NCBI GenBank assembly: GCA_900544575.1
Contig: UQVO01000011.1
Location: 1 to 49,910 of the forward strand
DNA length: 49,910 nt
Direction: 5' to 3'
From: an uncultured Eubacteriales bacterium
GTDB lineage: Bacteria > Bacillota > Clostridia > Christensenellales > CAG-917
The notes under the pieces are model-generated. The model was not told where the DNA came from and did no database searches. It worked only from the letters and a program-made list of their open reading frames with translations. Each line of letters starts with the position of its first letter. Position 1 is the first letter of the stretch. The position numbers were made by a program, and so were the translations under genes. Shown here piece by piece: positions 17,006 through 25,524 of the stretch.

Positions 17006-18454
17006 ATGGAAAAGACGGTAAGGACGCGTTTCGCGCCCTCTCCCACGGGATTTATGCACATAGGCAATCTGCGCACGGGGCTTTACGCCTATCTGTTCGC
17101 GCGCCACAACGGCGGCAGGTTTATCCTGCGCATAGAGGATACGGACAGGGAAAGACAGGTCGAGGGAGCGGAAGAGATGGTCTACCGCACCCTGCGCGCG
17201 GCGGGTATGGATTACGACGAAGGGCCGGACCGCGACGGCGGCTGCGGACCTTATATCCAGAGCGAGCGCGCGGCGATATACCGCGAGTATGCCGAAAAGC
17301 TCGTTGAAGCGGGCGGAGCGTATTACTGTTTCTGCTCGAAGGAAAGGCTGGAAAGTCTGCACGGCGAGAACGGCACGCACACTTACGACCGTCATTGCCG
17401 CAATCTTACGCAGGAGGAAGTGCAGGCGCGGCTTGCGGCAGGGGAGCCTTACGTCATCAGGCAGAAGGTGCCCGACGGCGTTGTGTCCTCTTACGTCGAC
17501 CTGGTTTTCGGCGAGATTTCCGTGTCCTCCGACGACATAGAGGACGGCATACTGCTCAAATCCGACGGGATGCCGACTTACAATTTCGCCAACGTCGTGG
17601 ACGACCATCTTATGGGCATCACGCACGTCATACGCGGCACGGAGTATCTCAGCTCCACGCCGAAGTATAACCTCATTTACGACGCGTTCGGATGGGAAAG
17701 ACCCGCGTATATGCATCTGCCGCCCATAATGAAGGACGCCACCCGCAAGCTGTCCAAGCGCTACGGCGACGCGAATTTCGAGGATTTCATCGCAAAGGGC
17801 TATCTGCCCGAAGCGGTGGTCAATTACGTTGCGCTGCTAGGCTGGTGTCCCAAGAACAACGCCGAAAAGATGACTATGGCGGAGATGACGGAATATTTCG
17901 ACATCGACGGCATCTCGGTCAGCAGTTCCATATTCGACGAGGCGAAGATGCGCTGGCTGAACGGGGAATATCTCAAAGCGATGAGCGAGGAGGAATTCTA
18001 TCGCGTGAGCGCGCCGTGGATTGCAAAGAGCAAGGCGGGCGGCAAGTTCGACGACCGCGAGATAGCGAAACTTATGCAGACGCGCGTGGACGTGCTGGGA
18101 GAGATACCCGAAAAGATAGATTTCCTTGACGAATTCGGCGCGTACGACCTCGGTATGTATGTCCACAAAAAGATGAAAGTGGACCTTGACGTGGCAAAAC
18201 AGGCTGTTAAAGTATCGGTTGCCGCGCTTGAACCGCTTTCGGATTGGACGGAAGAGAGCATAAAGGCGGCGGTCGTCGCCGCGGCGGAAGCGGCGGGAAT
18301 GAAGAGCGGACAGGTGATGTTCAGTATGCGCGTCGCGCTCACGGGACAGCCGTCCACTCCGGGCGGAGCTATCGAGATGGCCGTCGTGCTGGGCAAGGAA
18401 GAGAGCCTCAGACGACTGGCGTTTTCGGACGGACTGCTTGCCGCCGCAGAGTAA
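17006..18454 (+). CDS. gltX: Glutamyl-tRNA synthetase, class I
   Basis: A 482-residue class I glutamyl-tRNA synthetase of normal length. The HIGH-type motif is in SPTGFMHIGNLRTG and the KMSKS-type motif is KLSKR in DATRKLSKRYGD. The glutamate-binding segment RIEDTDRER is present, and the C-terminal helical anticodon-binding domain starts near residue 330. The ATG at 17006 was chosen because AAAGAGGTG lies just upstream. Whether it is discriminating or charges tRNA-Gln as well cannot be told by eye. Confidence 0.97.
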   Translation: MEKTVRTRFAPSPTGFMHIGNLRTGLYAYLFARHNGGRFILRIEDTDRERQVEGAEEMVYRTLRAAGMDYDEGPDRDGGCGPYIQSERAAIYREYAEKLVEAGGAYYCFCSKERLESLHGENGTHTYDRHCRNLTQEEVQARLAAGEPYVIRQKVPDGVVSSYVDLVFGEISVSSDDIEDGILLKSDGMPTYNFANVVDDHLMGITHVIRGTEYLSSTPKYNLIYDAFGWERPAYMHLPPIMKDATRKLSKRYGDANFEDFIAKGYLPEAVVNYVALLGWCPKNNAEKMTMAEMTEYFDIDGISVSSSIFDEAKMRWLNGEYLKAMSEEEFYRVSAPWIAKSKAGGKFDDREIAKLMQTRVDVLGEIPEKIDFLDEFGAYDLGMYVHKKMKVDLDVAKQAVKVSVAALEPLSDWTEESIKAAVVAAAEAAGMKSGQVMFSMRVALTGQPSTPGGAIEMAVVLGKEESLRRLAFSDGLLAAAE

Positions 18455-18495
18455 AAGCACATCGCCGCGCAGTGGGGCGCGGCAGGGGAAGTGAA

Positions 18496-20526
18496 ATGAG
18501 CAGATTTTTGACAATACGCAATCTTTCGGTCATCGCGCTGGCGGTTCTGCTTGTACTGTGCGCGCTGATGCCTGCGGCTTTCTGCGGGACGGCTTATGCC
18601 GCGGAGTTTTCCGCGGATGCCGTGACGGCGACGACGTACGGCGATTATGACACCGACTCCCTGTGGTATTTCGCGGAAGACGAACTCAACGTTGCCGCGC
18701 TGCGCACCTTTGTGAGCACGAAAGTCATCCCCGTGCTGGAAGCCAATTCCTATGACGACCCCGTGGTCATCGCGGTCGTCGACACGGGACTGGACCTCAC
18801 CAATTCCGTTTTCAGCGGGCTTTTGCTGACGGACGAAGACGGGCGCATAATGGGTTACAATTCCTATTACGACTCCAAAAACGACAGCTCGATGCTCGGC
18901 GACATAGACGACGAAACGGAGGACAAGCACGGCACCAAAGTCGCAAGCGTGATTGCGATGCTCATCCGCGAACTCGGGCTGGAAGACTACATCAGGATAT
19001 ATCCCGTGAAGGCGTCCTATCCGTCCGGCTCCTCAGACGGCGGCGTGAACAATTTCGACCGTACGACGGTGCGGCTCGCGATATCCAACGCCGCGGAAAC
19101 GGGAGCGGACGTCATCAACCTTTCTCTGTGCTCGACGACGGATTCCGCATCGACGTGGGCGAACGACACGCAGCTGCAAAACGTGATAGCGTCCGCGGCG
19201 ACGCAGGCGACGATTGTCGCGGCTGCGGGCAACAACAGCCGCGCGAGCACGTCCACGAAGTTTTATCCCGCGGCATACGACGGCATCATAGGCGTGATGG
19301 CGTCGGCGGAAGGCGGCACTTATCACACGACGACGAATTACGGCTCGGCATACGACGTTTTCGCCCCCGGCGAAAACATTCTCGTGTCCGGCGCCGACGC
19401 GTCTTACGAATTGACCAGCGGCACGAGTATGGCGGCGCCCATCGTGTCCTTTGCCGCCGCGCTCTTGAAGCTCACTCTGACGGCGGAAGAGCTGGCGGGC
19501 GGCGAAGCCGTGCCCCGCAACACCGTCGTGACAAGGCTCATCACCCATTTTTTCGAGGACGACGCGTCCGTCACGGTGAGCGGCGACGAATACAAAAAAC
19601 TCGACATCCTGAAACTCGTGTCCAAGGATATCCTCAATATGGATGACGCGTGGCTTCCCGTCACGGGCATCAGCGTGTCTGCCACGAGAGGCGGAAGCGC
19701 GGTCACGTCGGGCGGGAGTATGACGGTGCAGACGATACGCGAAACGGGCAGCGGCAGGTCATATCTCGATTTCACCGCTTCGCTCACCCCCGTGGGCGAC
19801 ACCGACCCCGCTCTCGAAGACACCATAGTGTGGGAGCTTGTCGAATACACCGAGGACAGTTCGGGCGAGGAGAGCGAGGCGAACGTCACGCAGATAGGAA
19901 GCGGCGCGTCGTGCGGCTATCTGTTCTCGCGTGCGGGCGATTTCGGAGTGCGCGCAAGCATCACCACGTCGAGTGACACTTACACCGCGGAGTTCCGCGT
20001 CACGGTCGCGCAGGCGGCGTGGAACGGCGCGAACGCATTCATCGTCACTTCCGATTACATTTCCTCCGACGCATACGTCAACGGGACGGGCGGAAGCATT
20101 GAAAACGGAGTTACGCTCTACGGCACGGGCAATTCCGTGACGCTCACGGTGACCACAATAGAAGACGTTGCGTACGAGGCAATCAACTGGTACGTCAACG
20201 GAGAAATCGCGTGGACGGGCGCGACGTTCACGTTCGAGCCGTCGGGCGTCCCCGGCAAAGATTACACCGTCACGGCGCAGGTCATTCTTTCCGACACTGA
20301 TAAACCGTTTGTGCGCGGAGCGTTCACCGTTCACCACAAATCCTGGGCTGCGCATCCGCTCTTTGCGATACTCTGGACTGCGCTCGGAGTCGGCGTCTGT
20401 GCGGGCGCGGCGGTGCTGATAGTCCGCGCGAAAAAGAAAAAAGCCGCTGCCGCGGCGGCGGAAGCGGAGAAAGATATTCTTCTTCCCGCCGAAGAGGAGA
20501 AAAAGTCCCCGATACGCAAAAAATGA
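18496..20526 (+). CDS. Membrane-anchored subtilisin-like serine protease (S8 family)
   Basis: A 676-residue exported protease. A signal peptide (about 1-36, ending in AYA-A) is followed by the S8 catalytic domain with triad D96 (VVDTGLD), H145 (DKHGTKVAS) and S311 (SGTSMAAP), and AAAGNNSR carrying the oxyanion asparagine. Residues 385-615 are beta-rich Ig-like modules. A C-terminal membrane helix (about 620-645) is followed by a basic and then acidic cytoplasmic tail, so the enzyme should stay tethered at the cell surface. No inhibitory prodomain of usual length is evident between signal and catalytic domain. It lies 41 bases after gltX and ends at a terminator. Confidence 0.9.
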   Translation: MSRFLTIRNLSVIALAVLLVLCALMPAAFCGTAYAAEFSADAVTATTYGDYDTDSLWYFAEDELNVAALRTFVSTKVIPVLEANSYDDPVVIAVVDTGLDLTNSVFSGLLLTDEDGRIMGYNSYYDSKNDSSMLGDIDDETEDKHGTKVASVIAMLIRELGLEDYIRIYPVKASYPSGSSDGGVNNFDRTTVRLAISNAAETGADVINLSLCSTTDSASTWANDTQLQNVIASAATQATIVAAAGNNSRASTSTKFYPAAYDGIIGVMASAEGGTYHTTTNYGSAYDVFAPGENILVSGADASYELTSGTSMAAPIVSFAAALLKLTLTAEELAGGEAVPRNTVVTRLITHFFEDDASVTVSGDEYKKLDILKLVSKDILNMDDAWLPVTGISVSATRGGSAVTSGGSMTVQTIRETGSGRSYLDFTASLTPVGDTDPALEDTIVWELVEYTEDSSGEESEANVTQIGSGASCGYLFSRAGDFGVRASITTSSDTYTAEFRVTVAQAAWNGANAFIVTSDYISSDAYVNGTGGSIENGVTLYGTGNSVTLTVTTIEDVAYEAINWYVNGEIAWTGATFTFEPSGVPGKDYTVTAQVILSDTDKPFVRGAFTVHHKSWAAHPLFAILWTALGVGVCAGAAVLIVRAKKKKAAAAAAEAEKDILLPAEEEKKSPIRKK

Positions 20527-20558
20527 CGAAACCGCTGCATTAACGGACGATACGAAAC

Positions 20559-20588
20559 AATAAAACCGCCGTACGGCGGTTTTATTTT
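20559..20588. terminator. Terminator after the subtilase gene
   Basis: A fully self-complementary 28-base sequence (20559-20586) with a GC core flanked by A and T runs, able to act in both directions. The minus-strand veg gene lies to its right. Confidence 0.85.
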
Positions 20589-20745
20589 TCCGTGAGTTAT
20601 GCGCGTAGTCCGTCGCCGAGCGTTGCGCGGCGGACGTGCAGGGTGAAAACAAACACCAACGGGTAAGCGGTCTGCGCGCGGAAAGAAGCGGTCTAATCCT
20701 ACGTAAGTTGTGCGTGATGTGAAGTAAAAGTAAACACCAACGGTG

Positions 20746-20982
20746 TCAGGTGTCGTCGCGGAGGAACATTATCCCGCGCGTGTGCACGTCCGAATAGGAA
20801 AAGGTGCGCACTTCGCCGCTTTCCGTTTTCACGGTGAACACGGCGGGGAAGACCGCAATGATGCTGCCTCGGCAGAGGGAGCTCCGCCCCCGTCCTTCGT
20901 TGACTTTCATCAGAAGAGGAATGCCTGCGAGCGCTTCCACGCGCGCTTTTGCTTCGCCTATGCCTTTGCCTATTTCTCTCAT
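20746..20982 (-). CDS. veg: Veg family protein
   Basis: A 78-residue protein matching the Veg family. The N-terminal helix MREIGKGIGEAKARVEALAG is followed by a beta-barrel part (PLLMKVNEGRGRSSLCRGSI, then VFTVKTESGEVRTFSYSDV), similar to Bacillus subtilis Veg, which influences biofilm gene expression and spore germination. The internal ATG at 20982 was chosen over longer frames because it gives the family's usual length and has GGGGGAA upstream. It is divergent from the SPOCS/LysM gene, a neighbourhood also seen in other Clostridia. Confidence 0.82.
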   Translation of the reverse strand: MREIGKGIGEAKARVEALAGIPLLMKVNEGRGRSSLCRGSIIAVFPAVFTVKTESGEVRTFSYSDVHTRGIMFLRDDT

Positions 20983-21023
20983 AGTCGGATTGTTCCCCCG
21001 CGGCGCGAAATTTATACTTTCGG

Positions 21024-21052
21024 GCATAAGGGGGAAGCGCGCGGCATAAGAT
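21024..21052 (+). promoter_or_regulatory. Candidate sigma-E sporulation promoter before the SipL-like gene
   Basis: GCATAAG at 21024-21030 and CATAAGAT at 21045-21052 are 14 bases apart. They partly match the sigma-E consensus (KMATATT, 14-15 bases, CATACANT). The predicted start lies just before the GGAGG at 21064-21068. The match is imperfect. Confidence 0.4.
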
Positions 21053-21073
21053 GTTGAGGAATTGGAGGCGAAT

Positions 21074-22546
21074 ATGTTCAAATACGAAAAGTTCAACGCA
21101 AGCAGCATCGTGACCGCTCCCGCCGTGGAGCGCGTGGTCGAGTTTTCACCGTCCGGGTTGGATGCGGGCGACGTCGCGCGCGTGCTTTCCCTCGCCGTGG
21201 ACGGCAAGGTCATCTCTTCGGAAGCGAACGACGGCTTTGCGGACATTACGGGCAGAGTGAATTTCCGCCTCGTGTACCAGACCCGCGAAGGCGGTGTCAG
21301 GGGAGTGGACTACAACGCCGATTTCAACCTTAAAGTGGAAGGCAACTTCACGGGTGACGACAGCGTGAGCGCGGAAGTCGCCGTGGTGGAAGCGGATGTG
21401 ACGACGGGCGATTCCGTGGTGCTCTCCGCCGTAGTGTCCGTGCGTGCGAGCGCGGTTCAGCGCACCGAGGAAGAGTGCCTCGTGGACGCGGAACAATGTT
21501 ACAAGACGGTGGACACGGTGCGTCTTCCCTCGCTCGTGGCGGCAAAGACGGTTTCCGTCAGCGTGAGCGAAGAGGCAGAGGCGGGTGACGTGGACAGCGT
21601 GCTGCTTGCCGACGCGCAGGCGGTGATTGTGTCCGCAGTCGCGGGCGACGGAAAGATAACGGTGGAGGGCAAAGTGCGCGCCGCCGTGACTTATACCGAG
21701 GACGAGGAGATACGCATACGCGAAATGGTCGTACCTTTCACGGAAGAGATTCTCGCCGACGGCGTGGAAGAAGGCGACAAGGTCTGCGCGTCGGCGGCGG
21801 TCAGAACGTCCAAAATAGTCCTTGCGGGTGTGCCGGGGGCGAATATTATCCGTTTCGACGCGGATATTGCCGTGCGCGTCAGCGTCGTCAGGTGCAGGGA
21901 AACGGACGTGATTGCGGATATGTTTATGCTCACCAACGAGGTCGAGCTCGGCAGGGAAAACAGAAAATTCACCTTCTTCGGCGGGCTGAAATACGTGTCC
22001 GAAAGCATTTCGGGCACCGCCTCGCTGGAAGACCGTCCGCCTGCGGAAAGCGTAATTGCCGTGCCGTATGCACGTTGCTTCGCGGCGAAGGCGGAAGTGA
22101 CGGATACGGGTGCTTTGGTGGAAGGCGTGCTCACCGCCGACGTCATCTACCGTGACGAAAACGGTTTGAACTCCGTGCGCACGGAAGTGCCTTATTCCGT
22201 GGAAATCGACGGGACGTTCGGCGCGGAAGTCAGAGCGGTGTGTTTCGTGGAAGAAATAAAGGCAAAGGCGCGCCGCGGCGAACTGGACATCGAAGCGGAG
22301 GTCGGCATACTGCTCACGCATTACGAAGTGGGCGAAGCGGAGTACATCTCCTCCGTCACCGTGGGCGAAGAGAAGGAACGCAACGACTCCGCGCTCTCCC
22401 TTTACATCGTGTCCGAAGGCGACGAGATGTGGGATGTGTGCAAGGCGCTCACCGCAACGCCCGAGGACATTCTCGCACAAAATCCGACTCTGTCCGTTCC
22501 CCTCGCGGAAGGCGACAGGGTGGTGTATTTCAGAACGCTGGCGTAA
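21074..22546 (+). CDS. sipL: SPOCS (DUF3794)-LysM protein, SipL-like spore morphogenesis factor
   Basis: A 490-residue protein built mainly of beta-rich SPOCS/DUF3794 repeats (roughly 30-150, 170-270 and 320-420), ending in a LysM domain (about 440-490: YIVSEGDEMWDVCKALTATP to the QNP turn). This layout matches Clostridioides difficile SipL, which binds the coat ATPase SpoIVA through its LysM domain to localise the spore coat. GGAGG lies five bases before the ATG at 21074; a TTG at 21062 is less likely. A sigma-E-like promoter precedes it. SpoIVA itself is not in the window. Confidence 0.82.
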   Translation: MFKYEKFNASSIVTAPAVERVVEFSPSGLDAGDVARVLSLAVDGKVISSEANDGFADITGRVNFRLVYQTREGGVRGVDYNADFNLKVEGNFTGDDSVSAEVAVVEADVTTGDSVVLSAVVSVRASAVQRTEEECLVDAEQCYKTVDTVRLPSLVAAKTVSVSVSEEAEAGDVDSVLLADAQAVIVSAVAGDGKITVEGKVRAAVTYTEDEEIRIREMVVPFTEEILADGVEEGDKVCASAAVRTSKIVLAGVPGANIIRFDADIAVRVSVVRCRETDVIADMFMLTNEVELGRENRKFTFFGGLKYVSESISGTASLEDRPPAESVIAVPYARCFAAKAEVTDTGALVEGVLTADVIYRDENGLNSVRTEVPYSVEIDGTFGAEVRAVCFVEEIKAKARRGELDIEAEVGILLTHYEVGEAEYISSVTVGEEKERNDSALSLYIVSEGDEMWDVCKALTATPEDILAQNPTLSVPLAEGDRVVYFRTLA

Positions 22547-22570
22547 ATGCGCTTCCCGCACAACGAGGGA

Positions 22571-22604
22571 AAAGGCGGAGAGGGTCTTTCCCTCTCTGCC
22601 TTTG
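22571..22604 (+). terminator. Terminator after the SipL-like gene
   Basis: A 14-base stem with one G-U pair (22571-22584 with about 22590-22603) and a short TCTT-containing loop, followed by a modest T run. From 22605 to 22967 I see no convincing gene or element. Confidence 0.75.
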
Positions 22605-22967
22605 CATTAAATCAAAACGCGACGTTAAACAGACAAAATATGACGATAAACGCAGGAATTGTGTTTTAAGAAGGAATTTACCCGCCGCCCGATTTGCGGG
22701 CTGCACCTGTTTTCGCGGTACGGACGCACACGCGTCGTGCGGATGATTGCGCCGCGAAAACGGCACGGGCCTGAATGTTTTGAGGCGCAGCCGACGTTCT
22801 TCCGCCGCTCTGTGTCTTGTCCGTATTGACGGCTTCGCCTTGCGCCAAGACGGCACGAACAGCGGCGTTATCTGCGTGATGTCAGGCGCGGACACTCTTC
22901 CCGCGGCAGGCGTCTGCACGCGGATATTGTCGCATTTCTTTGCCGCCGTTCCGATTTGCCAAAACAA

Positions 22968-22996
22968 TTGACACCGCCCGCGGGCTGTGCTATGAT
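22968..22996 (+). promoter_or_regulatory. Promoter for tRNA-Ser
   Basis: Perfect TTGACA at 22968-22973 and TATGAT at 22991-22996 with a 17-base spacer, 24 bases before the mature tRNA end. Confidence 0.8.
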
Positions 22997-23020
22997 ATGC
23001 AGGCAAAACAAATTCGGCAC

Positions 23021-23112
23021 GGAGAAGTACCCAAGAGGCCGAAGGGGCTCCCCTGCTAAGGGAGTAGTACGAGTGAATCGTAGCCAGGGTTCAAATCCCT
23101 GCTTCTCCGCCA
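23021..23112 (+). tRNA. tRNA-Ser, anticodon GCU
   Basis: A 92-base tRNA with acceptor stem GGAGAAG/CTTCTCC, G discriminator and encoded CCA. The anticodon loop CTGCTAA sits between CTCCC and GGGAG and reads serine AGC/AGU codons. The long variable arm (TACGAGTGAATCGTA) identifies it as a serine-type class II tRNA. The T arm CAGGGTTCAAATCCCTG is intact. Confidence 0.96.
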
Positions 23113-23118
23113 CTAGTG

Positions 23119-23157
23119 AATAATACGAACTCTGAAAATGAGTTCGTATTATTTTTT
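23119..23157 (+). terminator. Terminator after tRNA-Ser
   Basis: A 14-base perfect stem (23119-23132 with 23140-23153), seven-base loop and a T run to 23157. Confidence 0.85.
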
Positions 23158-23228
23158 AATCGAGGCTATTTCGGTATCGTACTTTATCTGACTTTCAAAG
23201 TTCGTGCAAAGGCGCACTCTCCGCCAAC

Positions 23229-23258
23229 AAAATCCCGCCTTACAGGGCGGGATTTTTT
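23229..23258 (+). terminator. Second terminator-like hairpin downstream of tRNA-Ser
   Basis: Stem AATCCCGCC/GGCGGGATT (23231-23239 with 23246-23254) followed by six Ts. No gene lies between it and the tRNA terminator, so it may be a backup terminator or the end of an unrecognised transcript. Confidence 0.65.
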
Positions 23259-23351
23259 ATGGTCGGGGGCGGGACGGAACTTTGCGGCTGACGCGTTTGA
23301 CATCGGGCAGACGCGCCGTTTAGTCGCGCCGAGCGGGGCGGAAAGAATAAG

Positions 23352-23378
23352 GAAAGCGCCGCTGAATGCGGCGCTTTC
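23352..23378 (-). terminator. Probable terminator of the sialidase-like gene
   Basis: An 11-base perfect stem (23352-23362 with 23368-23378) lies just beyond the minus-strand stop codon. The sequence after it in that direction is T-rich but not a pure T run. Confidence 0.6.
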
Positions 23379-23410
23379 GATTGTTTTTGGGGAAGCGGAT
23401 TTATGGACTG

Positions 23411-24805
23411 TTATCTCAAAGAAACACCCGCAAGCGAAGCGACGTCGGATATGGTGAGACGTTTTGCTATGATGTAGGTGTCGCCGCCGCGTTCGGGGTC
23501 GTCGGCGGGGGAGAACGTGCCGTAGGACGTGGTGACAATCAGTCCGTCGTCGTAAATCACGAGCCCCGCATAGCCCGTGTCGGCGTTTGCTCTGTCTGCG
23601 TCGCCGATAGTGTCGTTACCTCCGTAAGTGTGCGCGAGTTTCACGAAAAGGTCTCCTGTCGCATCTGCGCCGTGTTTGAGGTCTTCGTAGTCGCCGATCC
23701 ACATAACCCAGCCGTAGGACCTGCTGTATTGTGAATTCCAGCCCTCGGAGGGATCGTTGTTTCTGAACACGATACTGCGCAGTGTAATGACGAGTTTGCC
23801 CGTTGCGGGGTCATATTCGGCCTTGTGTCTGTCTCCGGTAAGTTCGGGGGAGAGCGTCTGCGGCTCGCTCCAAGTTTCGCCTTCGTCGGTGGAGAAGGAC
23901 ACATAAGAGAAGGAACGGTGGGCGTTTGCCCTGAAAAGCGCCGCAAGTTCGCCGCCGTCGGGCGAACGTATGATTTCCACCTCACAGAACTGGCTGTCTT
24001 GCTCTACGTCGCGGTATGCTTCGTTCTGTCCGAGTAGGCGGACGGGTTCGGTCCAGGCCATATCGCCGTTTTCGTCAAAGGTGAGGTAAGTTTTGTAGTT
24101 TATGAAATATCTGTCGTCGTGGAAGGTGCCCATCCACTTGTCGATGAAGTTCCCGTTTTCGTCTTTGAGCTGGGTGAGGCTGCTCATTGCGACGACGCAG
24201 TCCCATTCCGTCGCGGGGCGGTTGTAGTCGGGGTCGTCGGTGTTGGGCCCGAAGTAGTTTTCGAGGTCCGTCCAGGTGACGCCGTCATACGAGCCGTCTT
24301 CGTTCAGGGGAGAGGACACCGCCGCATCCCAGCCTTCTCCTTGGCTGCCCGGCACATCCGCCCAGCTCGGGCGTCCCGCGATGAGGACGAGCCTCTGGGT
24401 GCCGTCCGTGAAGCCAAGCTTATAAACGGTGGGCGTTTCTTCCGTGGTGGAGAAAGAATCGGGGACCGTGACTGCCTCCCAGGTCAGCCCTTTGTCGCGG
24501 CTGATGCGCATCACCGTGCCGCCTTTGCCGTGTCCGAGAGAGAGCGCGGTGAGAATGTCGCCGTTGTCGAGCAGCACGCTGTCGGGATGGGCGAGATAAT
24601 CCTTGCCGGTGTCGCTTTCGTCCGCGACAACGCTCTGGTCGTAAAGATACTGATACTGTTCCGCGGTGCCTTCGGGCATTGCGGAAAGGTCCACGAAAGT
24701 GCCTGCGCCCTGCGACCAGACGTAATCGTTCTTGTCGCATCCCGCAAGCGCGAGAGGCAGAGCGAGCAGCAGAAGCAGAATGAGTACGGGAAGTTTCTTT
24801 TTCAT
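23411..24805 (-). CDS. Sialidase-like (Asp-box/BNR repeat) lipoprotein
   Basis: A 464-residue lipoprotein with lipobox LALAGC (C23). Two clear Asp-box repeats are visible: SRDKGLTWEAV near residue 103 and STDEGETWSEP near 310. This is the signature of the six-bladed propeller of sialidases and related exo-glycosidases. Arginine- and glutamate-containing segments fit the fold, but I cannot identify the full sialidase arginine triad, so the substrate may not be sialic acid. AAGGAGAA precedes the start. It is divergent from a GPH sugar transporter operon, which suggests shared use of a host or dietary glycan. Confidence 0.7.
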   Translation of the reverse strand: MKKKLPVLILLLLLALPLALAGCDKNDYVWSQGAGTFVDLSAMPEGTAEQYQYLYDQSVVADESDTGKDYLAHPDSVLLDNGDILTALSLGHGKGGTVMRISRDKGLTWEAVTVPDSFSTTEETPTVYKLGFTDGTQRLVLIAGRPSWADVPGSQGEGWDAAVSSPLNEDGSYDGVTWTDLENYFGPNTDDPDYNRPATEWDCVVAMSSLTQLKDENGNFIDKWMGTFHDDRYFINYKTYLTFDENGDMAWTEPVRLLGQNEAYRDVEQDSQFCEVEIIRSPDGGELAALFRANAHRSFSYVSFSTDEGETWSEPQTLSPELTGDRHKAEYDPATGKLVITLRSIVFRNNDPSEGWNSQYSRSYGWVMWIGDYEDLKHGADATGDLFVKLAHTYGGNDTIGDADRANADTGYAGLVIYDDGLIVTTSYGTFSPADDPERGGDTYIIAKRLTISDVASLAGVSLR

Positions 24806-24886
24806 ATTTCTCCTTTTCGGCGGTCCGTAAGCGGGTTGCGCGTGTGCGGGCGGAAGTATCCGCGCGCGGTCCGAACCGACTAATTC

Positions 24887-24914
24887 ATTATATCCGCGGG
24901 GCGGGAAATGTCAA
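24887..24914 (-). promoter_or_regulatory. Sigma-A promoter for the sialidase-like gene
   Basis: On the minus strand, perfect TTGACA (24909-24914) and perfect TATAAT (24887-24892) with a 16-base spacer. Confidence 0.78.
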
Positions 24915-25119
24915 GCGAACGCATTTCCGGCTGACGACCGTTAAGCGTGCGCAGGCGCTGGCAGAGGAAATGCGTCGGCGCATATGCGGAGCGGGAACGG
25001 GACACGGTAATTTGCCCGCGCGGACGCGCGTCAAAATGACACGCGCATTTGCACACGCGCCCGTGCGGGAGACGCGCACGCGTAAAAAAATCCGGTTTTG
25101 ACAAATTTTTTACATACTT

Positions 25120-25143
25120 TGAGAACGTTTGTGACAACGCTTT
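25120..25143. promoter_or_regulatory. Tandem 12-base direct repeats, possible operator of the sugar transporter operon
   Basis: TGAGAACGTTTG and TGACAACGCTTT lie back to back and share 9 of 12 bases. The AACG core resembles LacI-family half-sites. They are about 40 bases before the first gene of the operon. A TTGACA lies at 25098-25103 but no well-spaced -10 follows it, so the operon promoter is unresolved. Confidence 0.35.
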
Positions 25144-25184
25144 TTTACACTTGAAGCAAGAGTTAAACATCGGGAGGCAAACCA

Positions 25185-25505
25185 ATGAGCACCGAAGAAA
25201 TGACTATGAAAACAAACGTTACCGCAATTTATCCGTCGGCGGTTTCCGCAAAATCCGAAACCGAAGCCAAATCCGCACACAAAACCCGTGTGTCCGCACT
25301 TCGCTGTGCGCTGTCCTCGCTGGTCACGCTGGCAGGCTGCGGCGGGATGGCATTCGGATTCTGGATGCTGGCGGAACGCCAGAAAAACCTCGGGTTCATC
25401 GACGTGCTGATTGCGCTTGCGGTTGTGGCAGGCGCGGCAGTCGCGGCGTGCGGCATAGCGTCCCTCGTCCGTACCGTAAAGGACAGGAGGGACAGCGCGA
25501 AGTAA
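25185..25505 (+). CDS. Small membrane protein with two predicted helices
   Basis: A 106-residue protein. Residues 1-35 are hydrophilic and Ala/Lys/Glu-rich, followed by two hydrophobic segments (about 40-62 and 70-92) and a short basic tail. It starts after CGGGAGGC and lies 19 bases before the GPH transporter gene, so it may be a transporter accessory or assembly factor. I recognise no family. Confidence 0.6.
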   Translation: MSTEEMTMKTNVTAIYPSAVSAKSETEAKSAHKTRVSALRCALSSLVTLAGCGGMAFGFWMLAERQKNLGFIDVLIALAVVAGAAVAACGIASLVRTVKDRRDSAK

Positions 25506-25524
25506 TCCGCCGCGCGACGCACAA

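Noticed and set aside
22747..22971. 74-codon plus-strand frame between the SipL-like gene and tRNA-Ser
   Set aside because: No ribosome binding site, odd amino acid composition and no recognisable pattern; probably non-coding.
23104..23226. Attachment site formed by repeated TCTCCGCCA (tRNA-Ser 3' end and 23218-23226)
   Set aside because: Only nine bases match, the two copies are 114 bases apart and there is no integrase or mobile cargo between them.
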